Positions 52,184-61,147 of a stretch of DNA of 64,000 nt are shown here, piece by piece; within the stretch, counting starts at the first letter, position 1, and each line of letters starts with the position of its first letter. The position numbers and the translations under genes were made by a program. The notes under the pieces are model-generated. The model saw nothing but the letters and a program-made list of their open reading frames with translations. It did not search any database and had not been told where the DNA came from. The stretch spans positions 866,318-930,317 of the forward strand of contig DDEZ01000011.1 of assembly GCA_002336805.1 (NCBI GenBank). Reading direction: 5' to 3'. Source of the stretch: Bacteroidetes bacterium UBA1941. Its GTDB lineage: Bacteria > Bacteroidota > Bacteroidia > Chitinophagales > LD1.

Positions 52184-52840
52184 TTAGAATGTGATCCCAA
52201 AGCGTGTGGTAACGAAATACATAAAGCTCTGACCATTCACCTGGACTGTATTATTTCCTTGCTCATCTGTATAGAAGTATTGCCCTCCATAGATGTGCTG
52301 AAAGCGGCCACCTACCAAGAAGCTCAAGGCCACACGATTAGATACATACCCCTTTACGCCAAGATTCAGCCCGGCTGTGGCGCCATATCCCTCATAGCTA
52401 CCAGTATAGTATGCTGCACCTATCTGAGAGGATATGAAAGGGCTTACACGCCTATTGATGAAATTATACTTGATATCCATATACACCGGCAATAACAAGG
52501 ATGTGTGCTTTACAGCGGGGTCAAATACATCTTTCTTACCGATATCAAAGCTCACACCGCCGCCTATACGTAATTTCTGATTGATAGGCTTAGCCACTAT
52601 TACAGCTATTTCAGCCATGTTATTGTGATATGATTGGCTGGTGTATTTTTTCTGGCCTCCATCTGGCAATATACCAGCCGATTGCATTTCGATGTGTCCC
52701 TTGTTGATCCCGAATATTCCACCCACCTCAAATGAGATGTCTACCTTTCGAGTGATGGGGTATTTCTGAAATGTGCTATCTGATTGAGCATAAGAGACCG
52801 ATACCACTATAACAGTGATGAGCGTAAATAGATACTTCAT
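52184..52840 (-). CDS. Outer-membrane beta-barrel protein
   Basis: 218 residues. Signal peptide MKYLFTLITVIVVSVSYAQ, then about eight amphipathic strands (ISFEVGGIFGINKGHIE; MAEIAVIVAKPINQKLRIGG; LPVYMDIKYNFINRRVSPFI; FISSQIGAAYYTGSYEGYG) and a C-terminal strand with the Phe end (SFMYFVTTRFGITF). This is the usual OmpA-like/porin-family small barrel plan of Bacteroidota. Function unknown; start ATG 52840. Upstream is a structured non-coding stretch. Transcribed leftwards in line with the two small genes, with 29 bases between the stop and the next start. Confidence 0.85.
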   Translation of the reverse strand: MKYLFTLITVIVVSVSYAQSDSTFQKYPITRKVDISFEVGGIFGINKGHIEMQSAGILPDGGQKKYTSQSYHNNMAEIAVIVAKPINQKLRIGGGVSFDIGKKDVFDPAVKHTSLLLPVYMDIKYNFINRRVSPFISSQIGAAYYTGSYEGYGATAGLNLGVKGYVSNRVALSFLVGGRFQHIYGGQYFYTDEQGNNTVQVNGQSFMYFVTTRFGITF

Positions 52841-52886
52841 TATTGGGTTAGATGCCCCTGCGAAGTCCTGACAGAGCGGTAATAAA

Positions 52887-53026
52887 GGGGGCGTGGACTC
52901 CTAGTATTTTCCGTAGTAGTGGCACTCGGATAGCCAAAGACACGAATAGACTATGCCCACGCCCGTATTGGGGTGTCAAAGCCTATATTCCGATGTCTTG
53001 TTTGGAGATTCCGAGTTTCCTACTAC
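52887..53026. other. Intergenic stretch with two interleaved inverted repeats
   Basis: GGGCGTGG at 52889-52896 pairs with CCACGCCC at 52957-52964, and GTAGTAGTGGCACTCGGA at 52913-52930 pairs imperfectly with TCCGAGTTTCCTACTAC at 53010-53026. The two pairs interlock, as in a pseudoknot or alternative fold. An open frame on the plus strand (52852-53040) runs through it but shows no protein-like pattern. It may be a structured RNA or a repeat of a mobile element; no second copy is in the window. Confidence 0.45.
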
Positions 53027-53218
53027 AAGAATATAGCTAACGCCAGTATTTTATTGTCAGGTCAAATGTATGACGATTAAACAGTATATGCAATACCTAT
53101 AAAAGGGTACTATCTGGTTAAAATGAATTCGTGAGGTTTATATATTAACTGGTAAGATTGTACCAACTCGTAATTCATTGCCGTTTTAATATATTGATTA
53201 TCAGTATGGTTTCAAAAT

Positions 53219-53283
53219 GTTTCGTTTTTCTGAAAGTTTTTTGAAAAAATACCTTGACAAAAGTGAAACCTAAAACTACCTTG
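53219..53283 (+). promoter_or_regulatory. Promoter and dyad upstream of the first small secreted-protein gene
   Basis: TTG at 53254-53256, 20 bases, then TACCTTG at 53277-53283. A dyad GTTTC (53219-53223) and GAAAC (53265-53269), with 46 bases between starts, overlaps the promoter. The whole block is highly similar to 61149-61213, where the half-sites read GTTAC and GTAAC at the same spacing. Confidence 0.75.
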
Positions 53284-53302
53284 TATTTATAAGCAACGAA
53301 AA

Positions 53303-53512
53303 ATGAAAAGCATCGTCCTCACTATCACCTTCCTCGCAGCAGTAGCCACCGCAAAGTGTGAGACTCCTGCTACCGAGACCAGGAAGGAAGTGAAGACTGA
53401 GCAGGCTGCTCCGGTAGCTACTCCGGCTGATGCCACTGCCAAGACTGACGCTCTGGTAGGTACTTCTAAGGCAAATCTCTCTATCGTTCGCGAAGGTGTA
53501 AAGCAAGCTTAA
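53303..53512 (+). CDS. Small secreted protein with VREGVKQA tail (paralogue 1)
   Basis: 69 residues. Signal peptide MKSIVLTITFLAAVATAKC; the Cys after AKC could be lipidated, but the lipobox is imperfect. The mature part is an Ala/Thr/Pro/Lys-rich unordered stretch (ATPADATAKTDAL) ending in VGTSKANLSIVREGVKQA. The paralogue at 61246-61512 shares the signal start MKS-L, the Ala/Pro-rich middle and the tail VGT-N-L-REGVK-A. The promoter regions are near identical. Followed by a good terminator, so monocistronic and likely strongly expressed. A secreted peptide signal, a surface peptide or a small envelope protein are all possible; no known family is recognised. Confidence 0.8.
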   Translation: MKSIVLTITFLAAVATAKCETPATETRKEVKTEQAAPVATPADATAKTDALVGTSKANLSIVREGVKQA

Positions 53513-53545
53513 TAGCAAAAGATACAACTCAAGCCCCCCTTATAA

Positions 53546-53575
53546 AGCCCCGGTCCGCCGGGGTTTTGTATTTTT
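53546..53575 (+). terminator. Terminator of paralogue 1
   Basis: Stem CCCCGG/CCGGGG (53548-53563) with a 4-base loop and a T-rich tract after it. Confidence 0.9.
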
Positions 53576-53719
53576 CCCCTTATCATTCCGCCCGGTGCCC
53601 GATTGGTTACAAAGTATGTGTTGTACCGGGGCCTTAGTCTTTGATCAAATTACTACCTTAACATATATACACTCACACGGCATATATCGCGCCGGCATGT
53701 CTGGCAGCATTATGCATGA

Positions 53720-54556
53720 GTGATGATAGATATGGTGGTAACTATGATCCATGAATCTGAAATTGAACGCCTATTATATATCCTATATGATATATATGGC
53801 TACGATTTTCGTCAATACTCCGAGGCTCATATTCACAGAAGGATACATAATAGGTTGATATTATCAGGGTTACAGACTGTGGAAGAACTTTCCCAAATGG
53901 TCGTGCAGGACCCACATGCCGCTGGTCTGCTGCTACACGATCTATCCATCACAGTTACGGAGATGTTTCGCGATCCTGATTTCTATCGGGCCATGCGCGA
54001 GCAGGTCATTCCGCTTCTGCGCACATACTCATTTATAAAGATATGGCATGCCGGCTGCTCCACCGGGCAGGAAGTATACTCCATGGCCATACTGCTACAG
54101 GAGGAGGGTATCTATGACCGCACCACCATATACGCCACAGACTTCAATCAGCACGCTCTGGACCTGGCCCGGGAGGGGGTATACGCTGCAGAGGCTGCCA
54201 GGGCATACACTATGAGCTATCAGAGATCTGGTGGCAGCAGGAGTTTTGCAGACTATTATACCTCCGCCTATGATCACATAGTCATGGATCGAAGCCTCAA
54301 AAAGAATATCGTCTGGGCACATCACAATCTGGTCACCGATCAGGTATTTGCAGAGGTACAGCTCATACTGTGCCGCAATGTCCTCATCTATTTTAATAAA
54401 GACCTGCAGGCACGGGCGCTATCCCTATTCACAGATAGTCTGGTGAGTGGCGGGGTACTGGCACTGGGATCGAGGGAGACACTACAGTTTATAGATCAGG
54501 AGCGGGAGTTCTCAGCACTGGATGTCCGGCAGAGGATCTATCGCAAGAAATACTGA
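53720..54556 (+). CDS. CheR-type protein methyltransferase
   Basis: 278 residues from ATG 53720; an internal ATG at 53744 (MIHESEIERLLYILYD) is the more usual CheR beginning and may be the true start. The CheR N-terminal helical domain is at about 10-75 (IYGYDFRQYSEAHIHRRI), and the SAM-binding domain carries IWHAGCSTGQEVYSMAILLQ (about 107-126), YATDFNQHALDLAREGVY and LILCRNVLIYFNKDLQ (about 213-228). CheR transfers methyl groups from SAM to Glu residues of receptors. No MCP, CheB or CheA is nearby; in related loci, CheR is paired with hybrid kinases, as here 62 bases upstream of the CHASE3 kinase gene. The target is probably the coiled coil of that kinase, but this is inference. Confidence 0.88.
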   Translation: MMIDMVVTMIHESEIERLLYILYDIYGYDFRQYSEAHIHRRIHNRLILSGLQTVEELSQMVVQDPHAAGLLLHDLSITVTEMFRDPDFYRAMREQVIPLLRTYSFIKIWHAGCSTGQEVYSMAILLQEEGIYDRTTIYATDFNQHALDLAREGVYAAEAARAYTMSYQRSGGSRSFADYYTSAYDHIVMDRSLKKNIVWAHHNLVTDQVFAEVQLILCRNVLIYFNKDLQARALSLFTDSLVSGGVLALGSRETLQFIDQEREFSALDVRQRIYRKKY

Positions 54557-54618
54557 CCGGAGAATATAGCACACATCATCACTATACACGAGATAAATAA
54601 CCCACACCATACACTGTC

Positions 54619-57600
54619 ATGAGACTGACACTCGATAAAAAAATACTTGCCGGCCTGGCCTTCTGCTCACTGCTGCTGCTGGGCGTCGGCGTCATATCTT
54701 TTCGCAATAGTGAAAAGTTTGTAAGCACCAGCTCATGGGTGGAGCATACACACATGGTCCTCTCGGAACTGGAGGAGGTGCTGCAATACGCTGTAGATGC
54801 CGAGACAGGTCAGCGAGGCTATCTGATCAGCGGAGATCCGGCATACCTGCAGCCATTCAATGAGGCACGCACACAGATACAGGTACACCTGGCCAAGGCA
54901 CAGGAGCTGACCACAGACAACCCTACTCAGCAGCTACGCCTCAAAGCCCTTAGCGCCAAAATACAGGACCATATCAGGTACCTGGAGGGGGCTATAGAGG
55001 TACGGAGGGCCAGTGGATTTGCTGCAGCGGCTAGGATCCAGGCCAGTGGCGATGCCAAAAGACGCATGGATGATATACGCACTGCTATAGCCCAGTCCAA
55101 AGAGATAGAAAATACTCTCTTGGCAGAACGAGAGAAGGCCAGCAATGAAGATGCCCGGAGTTTTGCACAAGTATTTCTCGCACTGCTGGGTATCATCGTA
55201 CTGGTGCTGATAGCCGTTTATTTTATCATCAATACAAACCTCAAGGCTCTCAGGCGTGCAGAGCACGAGAATATGGTCAAAAACTGGAACCTGACAGGCA
55301 CCAGTGAGCTGGCCCGCCGGATGCAAGGCAATAAACCTACCGCAGAGCTGGCCCAGCAGATCATCCTCTATGTATGTCAATACTTGTCAGCAGATATAGG
55401 CGCGATATACGTGACAGACACTGACTGCACGCACCTGACGCTAGCCGCAGGCTATGCACTGGATACTAAAAGCATGACCAATAAACGTGTCTCCTGGGGT
55501 GAGGGCATAGTAGGGCAGGCTGCAGCCGGCAATACCATCATTATCCTCTCAGACGTCCCGCAGGGATACTTCACCATACAGAGTGGGCTGGCATCTGTCA
55601 CTCCGGGCGAAATCATAGCAGTGGCCTTTCCTCTGGAGGATAGGGTGCTGGGCGTGATCGAGGTCGGCAAGATATCGGGATTCTCAGATCTCGCCAGAAA
55701 TTTTCTCCCCCTTGTCATCGGCAATATAGCTATAGGCATAGATGCCGCTCAGGCGCGTGCCCGTGCCCGGGACCTGATGGACCAGACCCTGCAGCAGGCA
55801 GAGGAGCTGCAGGCCCAGCAGGAGGAGCTGCGCCAGCTCAATGAAGAGCTGGAAGAGCAGTCTCAAAGCCTCCGTCAACAGCAGGAGGAGCTCCAGATGA
55901 CCAATGAGGAGCTGGAGGAGCAGACCCAGATACTGGAGGCCAAGAATGCAGAGGTAGAGGCTGCACGTGTAGATATCCAGCAGAAGTCGCAGCAGCTGGA
56001 GGTGAGCAGCAGGTACAAGTCAGAGTTTCTGGCCAATATGTCGCATGAGCTGCGCACACCGCTCAATAGCCTGCTCATACTCTCCCGCGACCTCGCAGAT
56101 AATAAAAAGAAGAACCTGACCACAGACCAGGTAGAGAGCGCTGAGATCATCAATAAAAGTGGCATGGACCTCCTCGGCCTGATCAATGAGGTGCTGGACC
56201 TCTCAAAGATCGAAGCCGGCAAGATGACACTCGAGCTGGAGCACATGGACCCGCGTGTATTTCTGGACGATATCGGTAGAAACTTTCGCCATCAGGCGGA
56301 GAGCAAGGGCCTGAAGCTAAACCTGGTACTGGGAGAGCAGATGCCGGCATTCATCACCACTGACACTAAGCGGCTGGATCAGATCATTCGCAACCTGCTG
56401 TCCAATGCGATCAAGTTTACCGCACAGGGCACGATCAGTGTAGAGGTGCAGCGCAGAGATAGCAGCCACATCTCTATCGCTGTGAGCGATACCGGTATAG
56501 GCATACCGGTAGATAAGCAGATGGCAGTCTTTGAGGCCTTTCATCAGGGCGATGGCAGTACCTCGCGCAAATACGGCGGCACAGGCCTGGGCCTCTCCAT
56601 ATCACGCGAGCTGAGCAAGCTGCTGGGCGGTGAGATCAGGCTGACCAGCCGCGCGGGAGAGGGTTCTACCTTTACCCTCACGCTACCTATAGAGCTGAGG
56701 GCAGAGCAGATAGCAGGGGAGGGGGCAAAGACCATCTCCGTGCACCGACCGGCACCGGTATTTGAAAAAAATGAACACCTCTACAACTATCCGACCATAG
56801 CAGATGACCGCCAGCTGGTAAAGGATGGCGACACCCTCGTGCTGATCATAGAGGATGACCTCAAGTTTGCAGACATACTGCTGAAGCAGAGCCACGCCAA
56901 GGGGTTCAAATGTATAGCTGCCGCTACCGGTGAGGATGGCCTGGTGCTGGCTGCACACTACCGGCCGCATGCCATCATACTGGATATAGACCTGCCGGGT
57001 ATAGACGGGCACCAGGTGCTGGCACAGCTCAAGCATGATCCCGCTACCCGGCACATACCGGTGCACATCATGTCTGTGAATGAAAGGACCCTGGCACCTA
57101 TCAAGGAAGGAGCTGTGGAGTTTCTATCCAAGCCCATCAGCAAAAATGACCTGGAGGAAGCATTCAACAGAATAGAGAATCTGGTGAACAGGAAAGTAAA
57201 AAACCTCCTGATCATAGAAGATGATACCAACGCACGCGTAGCCATGAAAAAGCTGATAGGCAATGGCGACGTGAAAACCTATGAGGCCAAAGATGGTGCG
57301 GAGGCCATACAGCTATACGGAGCGCATCATATAGACTGCATCGTGCTGGACCTCGGGCTGCCGGATACCGGTGGGATAGAGCTGATCCACCGCCTGCAGG
57401 GACTGCGTGAGCCACTGCCGCCGGTCATCATCTACACCGGCAAGGAACTGACCCGCGCAGAAAACGATGAACTGCAAAAATATGCCGAGACCATCATCAT
57501 AAAGGGAGTAAAGTCAGAAGAGCGCCTGCTGGATGAGACTGCCCTCTTCCTGCATCGCACCATCAGCCTGCTGCCGGAGGCCAAGCAGAAGATGATCACA

Positions 57601-57999
57601 GAGCTGTATGACCGCGAGAGTGTATTTCATGGCAAGAAGGTGCTGCTGGTGGATGATGATATGCGCAATGTATTTGCCCTGTCTAAGGTGCTGCGGGAGC
57701 GCGGGCTGGAGGTGAGCAAAGCGGAGAATGGCCAGATAGCCCTCGATGCCCTGCAGCGCGATCCTGATGTACACCTTGTGCTCATGGATATCATGATGCC
57801 GGAGATGGATGGCTACGAGGCCATGAGGCGCATACGTGCGCAGGAGCGGTTTCGCGGGCTGCCGGTGATAGCCCTCACGGCCAAGGCGATGAAGGAAGAT
57901 AAGCAGCGGTGCATCGATGCAGGTGCCAGCGATTATATCACAAAACCTGTAGACGTAGAGCGGCTGCTGTCACTGATGCGCGTATGGCTGAGCAAGTGA
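54619..57999 (+). CDS. CHASE3/GAF hybrid histidine kinase with three receiver domains
   Basis: 1126 residues. First membrane helix about 7-27, periplasmic CHASE3 domain about 30-175 (TGQRGYLISGDPAYLQPF), second helix about 178-203, GAF about 235-375, and a long coiled coil about 385-475 rich in Glu/Gln repeats (QQEELRQLNEELEEQSQS). Next HisKA with the phospho-His in MSHELRTPLNSLL (about 475), HATPase_c (NLLSNAIKFT, GTGLGLSISRELS) and three receivers starting about 740, 861 and 1008 (Asp in ILDIDLPG, VLDLGLPD and LMDIMMPEMD). The Glu-rich coiled coil resembles methylation helices and could be a substrate for the adjacent CheR. CHASE3 ligands are unknown. Followed 29 bases later by the REC-kinase gene. 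Confidence 0.93.
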   Translation: MRLTLDKKILAGLAFCSLLLLGVGVISFRNSEKFVSTSSWVEHTHMVLSELEEVLQYAVDAETGQRGYLISGDPAYLQPFNEARTQIQVHLAKAQELTTDNPTQQLRLKALSAKIQDHIRYLEGAIEVRRASGFAAAARIQASGDAKRRMDDIRTAIAQSKEIENTLLAEREKASNEDARSFAQVFLALLGIIVLVLIAVYFIINTNLKALRRAEHENMVKNWNLTGTSELARRMQGNKPTAELAQQIILYVCQYLSADIGAIYVTDTDCTHLTLAAGYALDTKSMTNKRVSWGEGIVGQAAAGNTIIILSDVPQGYFTIQSGLASVTPGEIIAVAFPLEDRVLGVIEVGKISGFSDLARNFLPLVIGNIAIGIDAAQARARARDLMDQTLQQAEELQAQQEELRQLNEELEEQSQSLRQQQEELQMTNEELEEQTQILEAKNAEVEAARVDIQQKSQQLEVSSRYKSEFLANMSHELRTPLNSLLILSRDLADNKKKNLTTDQVESAEIINKSGMDLLGLINEVLDLSKIEAGKMTLELEHMDPRVFLDDIGRNFRHQAESKGLKLNLVLGEQMPAFITTDTKRLDQIIRNLLSNAIKFTAQGTISVEVQRRDSSHISIAVSDTGIGIPVDKQMAVFEAFHQGDGSTSRKYGGTGLGLSISRELSKLLGGEIRLTSRAGEGSTFTLTLPIELRAEQIAGEGAKTISVHRPAPVFEKNEHLYNYPTIADDRQLVKDGDTLVLIIEDDLKFADILLKQSHAKGFKCIAAATGEDGLVLAAHYRPHAIILDIDLPGIDGHQVLAQLKHDPATRHIPVHIMSVNERTLAPIKEGAVEFLSKPISKNDLEEAFNRIENLVNRKVKNLLIIEDDTNARVAMKKLIGNGDVKTYEAKDGAEAIQLYGAHHIDCIVLDLGLPDTGGIELIHRLQGLREPLPPVIIYTGKELTRAENDELQKYAETIIIKGVKSEERLLDETALFLHRTISLLPEAKQKMITELYDRESVFHGKKVLLVDDDMRNVFALSKVLRERGLEVSKAENGQIALDALQRDPDVHLVLMDIMMPEMDGYEAMRRIRAQERFRGLPVIALTAKAMKEDKQRCIDAGASDYITKPVDVERLLSLMRVWLSK

Positions 58000-58028
58000 C
58001 CGCACATTATCCCCAAAATGATCTGACC

Positions 58029-59153
58029 ATGAATAGGAGACCCAAAATACTGATCGTAGATGATAGGCCCGAAAACCTCGTGGCCCTAGAGACCGTACTG
58101 CGCGATCTGGATGTAGAGCTGGTAAAGGCATATAGCGGCAATGAAGCGCTGAGGGCTACGCTGCACCATGACTTTGCGCTGGCACTGCTGGATATACAGA
58201 TGCCCGAGATGGATGGCTATGAGCTGGCCGGTATCCTGCGCGAGGAGGAAAAGACGGCCAAGCTCCCTTTCATCTTTATCTCCGCGGTCTATACGGACAA
58301 CCTCAATATTTTCAAAGGCTATGAGCGGGGTGCGTTCAGCTTTATCACCAAGCCATTCCAGCCGGAGATACTGATCAATAAGGTCAAATTTTTTATCAAT
58401 ATACATAAGCAGGAGGCTGCCCTCAGTGACCTCAATGAAGAGCTGAAGCAAAAAAATGAAGACCTGGAGCAGAGCAATAATGACCTGGAGGCCTTTACCT
58501 ACTCTGTGTCGCATGACCTGCGTGCGCCATTGCGCGCGGTGCACAGCTATGCTATGATCATGCGTGAGGACCATGAGAAGGAACTCAATGCAGAGTGCCT
58601 GCGCCTGCTGGGCAATATCACACGCAATGCGGAGCGCATGGCCCGCCTCATAGAGAGCCTGCTGGAGTTTAGCCGGCTGGGCAAGCTGGGCATCACGGCG
58701 GGCATCGTAGACGTGAATATCCTGATACAGGAGGCACTGGAGGATATAAATGCTACTGTGCAAAAGGTGCCGGAGTTTCGTATACAAAAGGATATGCCAC
58801 GCGCAGTGGGTGACCGCGACCTGCTGAAGCAAGTATTTGTAAACCTGCTGTCTAATGCTGTGAAATACTCCGGCAAAAAAGAGGCACCGGTAGTAGAGGT
58901 AGGTGCCCGGCTGGACGGCAGCGAGGTCATCTATCATGTGCGCGACAATGGCTCCGGTTTTGATATGCAGTATATGAATAAGCTCTTTGGCGTATTCTCC
59001 CGGCTGCACAGGGATACGGAGTACGAGGGCATAGGCATAGGGCTGGCCATAGTACAGCGGATAGTGACACGCAGCGGCGGCAGGGTATGGGCAGAGGGCG
59101 CTCTGGACCAGGGAGCCACATTCTACATAGCGCTGCCGGCGGCCGGTGTATAA
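58029..59153 (+). CDS. Receiver-histidine kinase (REC-HisKA-HATPase)
   Basis: 374 residues from ATG 58029 (MNRRPKILIVDDRPENLVAL); the frame extends upstream but that part lies inside the preceding kinase gene. Receiver domain 5-122 (Asp in LALLDIQMPEMDGYE, Lys in FITKPFQPEIL), a short coiled coil about 128-155 (LNEELKQKNEDLEQSNNDLE), HisKA with His in YSVSHDLRAPLRAVHSY (about 160), and HATPase_c (VNLLSNAVKYS, GIGIGLAIVQRI). The REC-kinase order without a sensor domain is typical for intermediate kinases that receive a phosphoryl group from an upstream hybrid kinase, here probably the CHASE3 protein. Followed by the Rcp1-like receiver 40 bases downstream. Confidence 0.93.
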   Translation: MNRRPKILIVDDRPENLVALETVLRDLDVELVKAYSGNEALRATLHHDFALALLDIQMPEMDGYELAGILREEEKTAKLPFIFISAVYTDNLNIFKGYERGAFSFITKPFQPEILINKVKFFINIHKQEAALSDLNEELKQKNEDLEQSNNDLEAFTYSVSHDLRAPLRAVHSYAMIMREDHEKELNAECLRLLGNITRNAERMARLIESLLEFSRLGKLGITAGIVDVNILIQEALEDINATVQKVPEFRIQKDMPRAVGDRDLLKQVFVNLLSNAVKYSGKKEAPVVEVGARLDGSEVIYHVRDNGSGFDMQYMNKLFGVFSRLHRDTEYEGIGIGLAIVQRIVTRSGGRVWAEGALDQGATFYIALPAAGV

Positions 59154-59193
59154 AGGAGAGAAACTGAATCATACACACATAACCTAGACAGAA

Positions 59194-59637
59194 ATGGATA
59201 CGACAATGCAAAGAGTAGAAGTACTACTCGTAGAAGACAATGAGCACGATGCCGAGCTGACCATCCGTGCGCTGAAAAAAAACAACCTGGCCAATGGCCT
59301 CATGCACCTCAAAGATGGCGGCGAGGCGCTGGACTTTATTTTTGGCCAGGGCATGTTTGAAGGGAGGTCGGTAGAGTCTAAGCCGCGCGTGATCGTGCTG
59401 GATATCAATATGCCCCGCGTGAGCGGACTGGAGGTGCTGCAGCGGCTCAAGGCTGACGAGCGCACCTGCAATATACCGGTAGTAGTGCTCACCTCTACCA
59501 AAGATGACCCTATCATGAAGCACTGCTATGAGCTGGGTGTGAATAGCTACGTAGTAAAGCCCGTAGCCTTTGATGCCTTCTTCAAAGAGATATCAGCCCT
59601 GGGCTTTTTCTGGATGATCGTCAATCAGGTGGAGTGA
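59194..59637 (+). CDS. Stand-alone response regulator receiver, Rcp1-like
   Basis: 147 residues. EDNEHDAELTIRALKKN (acidic pocket), phospho-acceptor Asp in IVLDINMPRVSGLE (about 70), Thr/Ser in VVVLTSTKDDP and Lys in NSYVVKPVAFDAF (about 119). The pattern is that of Rcp1, the partner of phytochrome Cph1 and similar kinases that end in HisKA/HATPase domains. No output domain is present, so it acts as a phosphate carrier or binds a partner. Last gene of the CheR-kinase-kinase-receiver operon. Confidence 0.92.
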   Translation: MDTTMQRVEVLLVEDNEHDAELTIRALKKNNLANGLMHLKDGGEALDFIFGQGMFEGRSVESKPRVIVLDINMPRVSGLEVLQRLKADERTCNIPVVVLTSTKDDPIMKHCYELGVNSYVVKPVAFDAFFKEISALGFFWMIVNQVE

Positions 59638-59741
59638 GCCGGTGGCCGAAGTGGCAGTGATATAATTGATACGGGACGCCGCAGATTTGTACTATGAGGT
59701 CGCATGATCGCATAGCCCTTTCAATTATCAATTTGCATCAC

Positions 59742-60386
59742 TCATTTGCGCAGCAGCTTAAAGGCGTGTGTCCAGCTATTGTCGCGAAAGCCGGGTATGC
59801 ACCACAGCATGCACAGCGCCTCTATGGCCCGCGCAGCCTCTACACCGCCCATATCCTCCGGCTCATAGCCAAAGTAGCCTAGTATCTCTGACACCTCCGC
59901 TTTGGCCGCATCGCTATTGCCGCAGATGAACATGCTGGGCCGGCCGCCCAGGTACTCAGGATTGACCATCACGGGGCTGCCTACAGAGTTGAAGCATTTC
60001 ACAAAGTGAGCATCGGGATAGGCCTTTTGCAGGTCCTCCATCAGGGAGTTATTGGCAGCGGTGAAATAGGGGAGGACCCCATTCACCGGAGGGCCGGCTA
60101 TCGGATTGCAGGTGTCTATGATGGTCTTGCCATCCAGGTGGCGCTGCTCTGCTAGTGCCAGTGCGTCTTTAGCCGCATGGCCTTTCACTGCCAGTACTAC
60201 TATGTCTCCGAAGAATGCCGCCTCGGAGAAGGTGCCCACCGAGGCCCGCTCTCCGGCCTGCGCCTGCCAGTCGGCCAGCTTGGCCCGGTCACGCGTGCCG
60301 AGGCGCACCTCATAGCCGTGCCTGATAAATCCATTGCCGAGCGCTTTGGCTACTGCGCCGGAGCCGATGATACCTATCTTTTTCAT
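59742..60386 (-). CDS. NADPH-dependent F420 reductase-like oxidoreductase
   Basis: 214 residues. Dinucleotide fold IGIIGSGAVAKALGNGF (about 4-20), followed by VRLGTRDRAKLADW whose Arg residues suit NADP. Middle part GDIVVLAVKGHAAKDAL and ADSCNP-like IDTCNPIAG, then FVKCFNSVGSPVMVNP. This is the F420-dependent NADP reductase/'NAD(P)-binding' family also found in bacteria that lack F420, where the substrate is unknown. Start ATG 60386 begins the Rossmann fold at once. Convergent with the receiver gene, with 104 bases between. Confidence 0.9.
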   Translation of the reverse strand: MKKIGIIGSGAVAKALGNGFIRHGYEVRLGTRDRAKLADWQAQAGERASVGTFSEAAFFGDIVVLAVKGHAAKDALALAEQRHLDGKTIIDTCNPIAGPPVNGVLPYFTAANNSLMEDLQKAYPDAHFVKCFNSVGSPVMVNPEYLGGRPSMFICGNSDAAKAEVSEILGYFGYEPEDMGGVEAARAIEALCMLWCIPGFRDNSWTHAFKLLRK

Positions 60387-60499
60387 GTGAGATCGATTTG
60401 GGTAAAGTAAAAGACGGATGTGCTGTCCGTTTTATTTACCCGGAGGGCTACAAAAATAATGCCCCTGTGCAAAGAGCCGCGACCCCGCCCTGCCGCCCG

Positions 60500-60892
60500 T
60501 CACAGACGCTCCCTGAGCCGGGCCTTGCGCTGCGCCTCTATATCAGTGCCGTAGCGTGCCGTGCGCTCATCCTCTACACAGCGGCGGATATGCTCCTTAT
60601 CGTCCGTGCCGTAGCGGCTGATGCTTTTAAACATATAGTCGTCCGGATTATTCATGATCGTCTTGAAGTACGTCATGCCATCCACACTGCACTCCTGGTC
60701 TATATAGTCTGCCACCTCTCCGTCACTCATCACGCGCGGGCTGTCGCGCAGGGCAGAGGCCGTGCACCAGTGCGGCGTGTGCCGCCTCAGGCCCCAGCCC
60801 ATCACCAGCGTACCATCCAGCTCTACCGCAGTGACCCACACCGGCTTCTTATTCTTCTGATCTACGATCCACTGTCCTCTTTCAAACTCCAT
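60500..60892 (-). CDS. Hypothetical protein (130 residues)
   Basis: 130 residues, soluble, no signal peptide. MEFERGQWIVDQKNKKPVWV, then a central helical region with CSVDGMTYFKTIMNNPDD, and a basic Arg-rich end (YGTDIEAQRKARLRERL). I do not recognise the family. Start ATG 60892. It reads leftward, 113 bases upstream of the F420-like reductase; a shared transcript is possible. Composition is like its neighbours. Confidence 0.65.
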   Translation of the reverse strand: MEFERGQWIVDQKNKKPVWVTAVELDGTLVMGWGLRRHTPHWCTASALRDSPRVMSDGEVADYIDQECSVDGMTYFKTIMNNPDDYMFKSISRYGTDDKEHIRRCVEDERTARYGTDIEAQRKARLRERL

Positions 60893-60977
60893 ATCGCTAT
60901 ATTTTGTAGTATAAAATTAGTATTTACTAAAAATAATAGCCAGTGGACGCCGATTTATAGTTATGCACAAGGGTTTG

Positions 60978-61071
60978 CCCTCTAAATCGACCTAACAGCC
61001 TAGCCATGTACTTGTATTAAAGCCTCCCTTTAGGTCGCAGATCCCGATGCAGTCGGGAGAGGTTTGGAGGG
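60978..61071. repeat. Dispersed palindromic repeat, CCCTCTAAAT type
   Basis: Begins CCCTCTAAATCGACC and ends GAGAGGTTTGGAGGG. Contains GCCTCCCTTTAGGTCG and CCCGATGCAGTCGGGAGAGG, both also in the 13459 copy. Non-coding. Confidence 0.75.
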
Positions 61072-61147
61072 CTGTATTCTATATCGCCACAATAAAACCC
61101 CGCTTTCCGCGTAAAATAAGTCCCTGATAATCATATGGATTCAAAAA

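Noticed and set aside
52852..53040. Plus-strand frame of 62 residues through the structured intergenic stretch
   Set aside because: Composition and pattern are not protein-like and the DNA shows inverted repeats instead.
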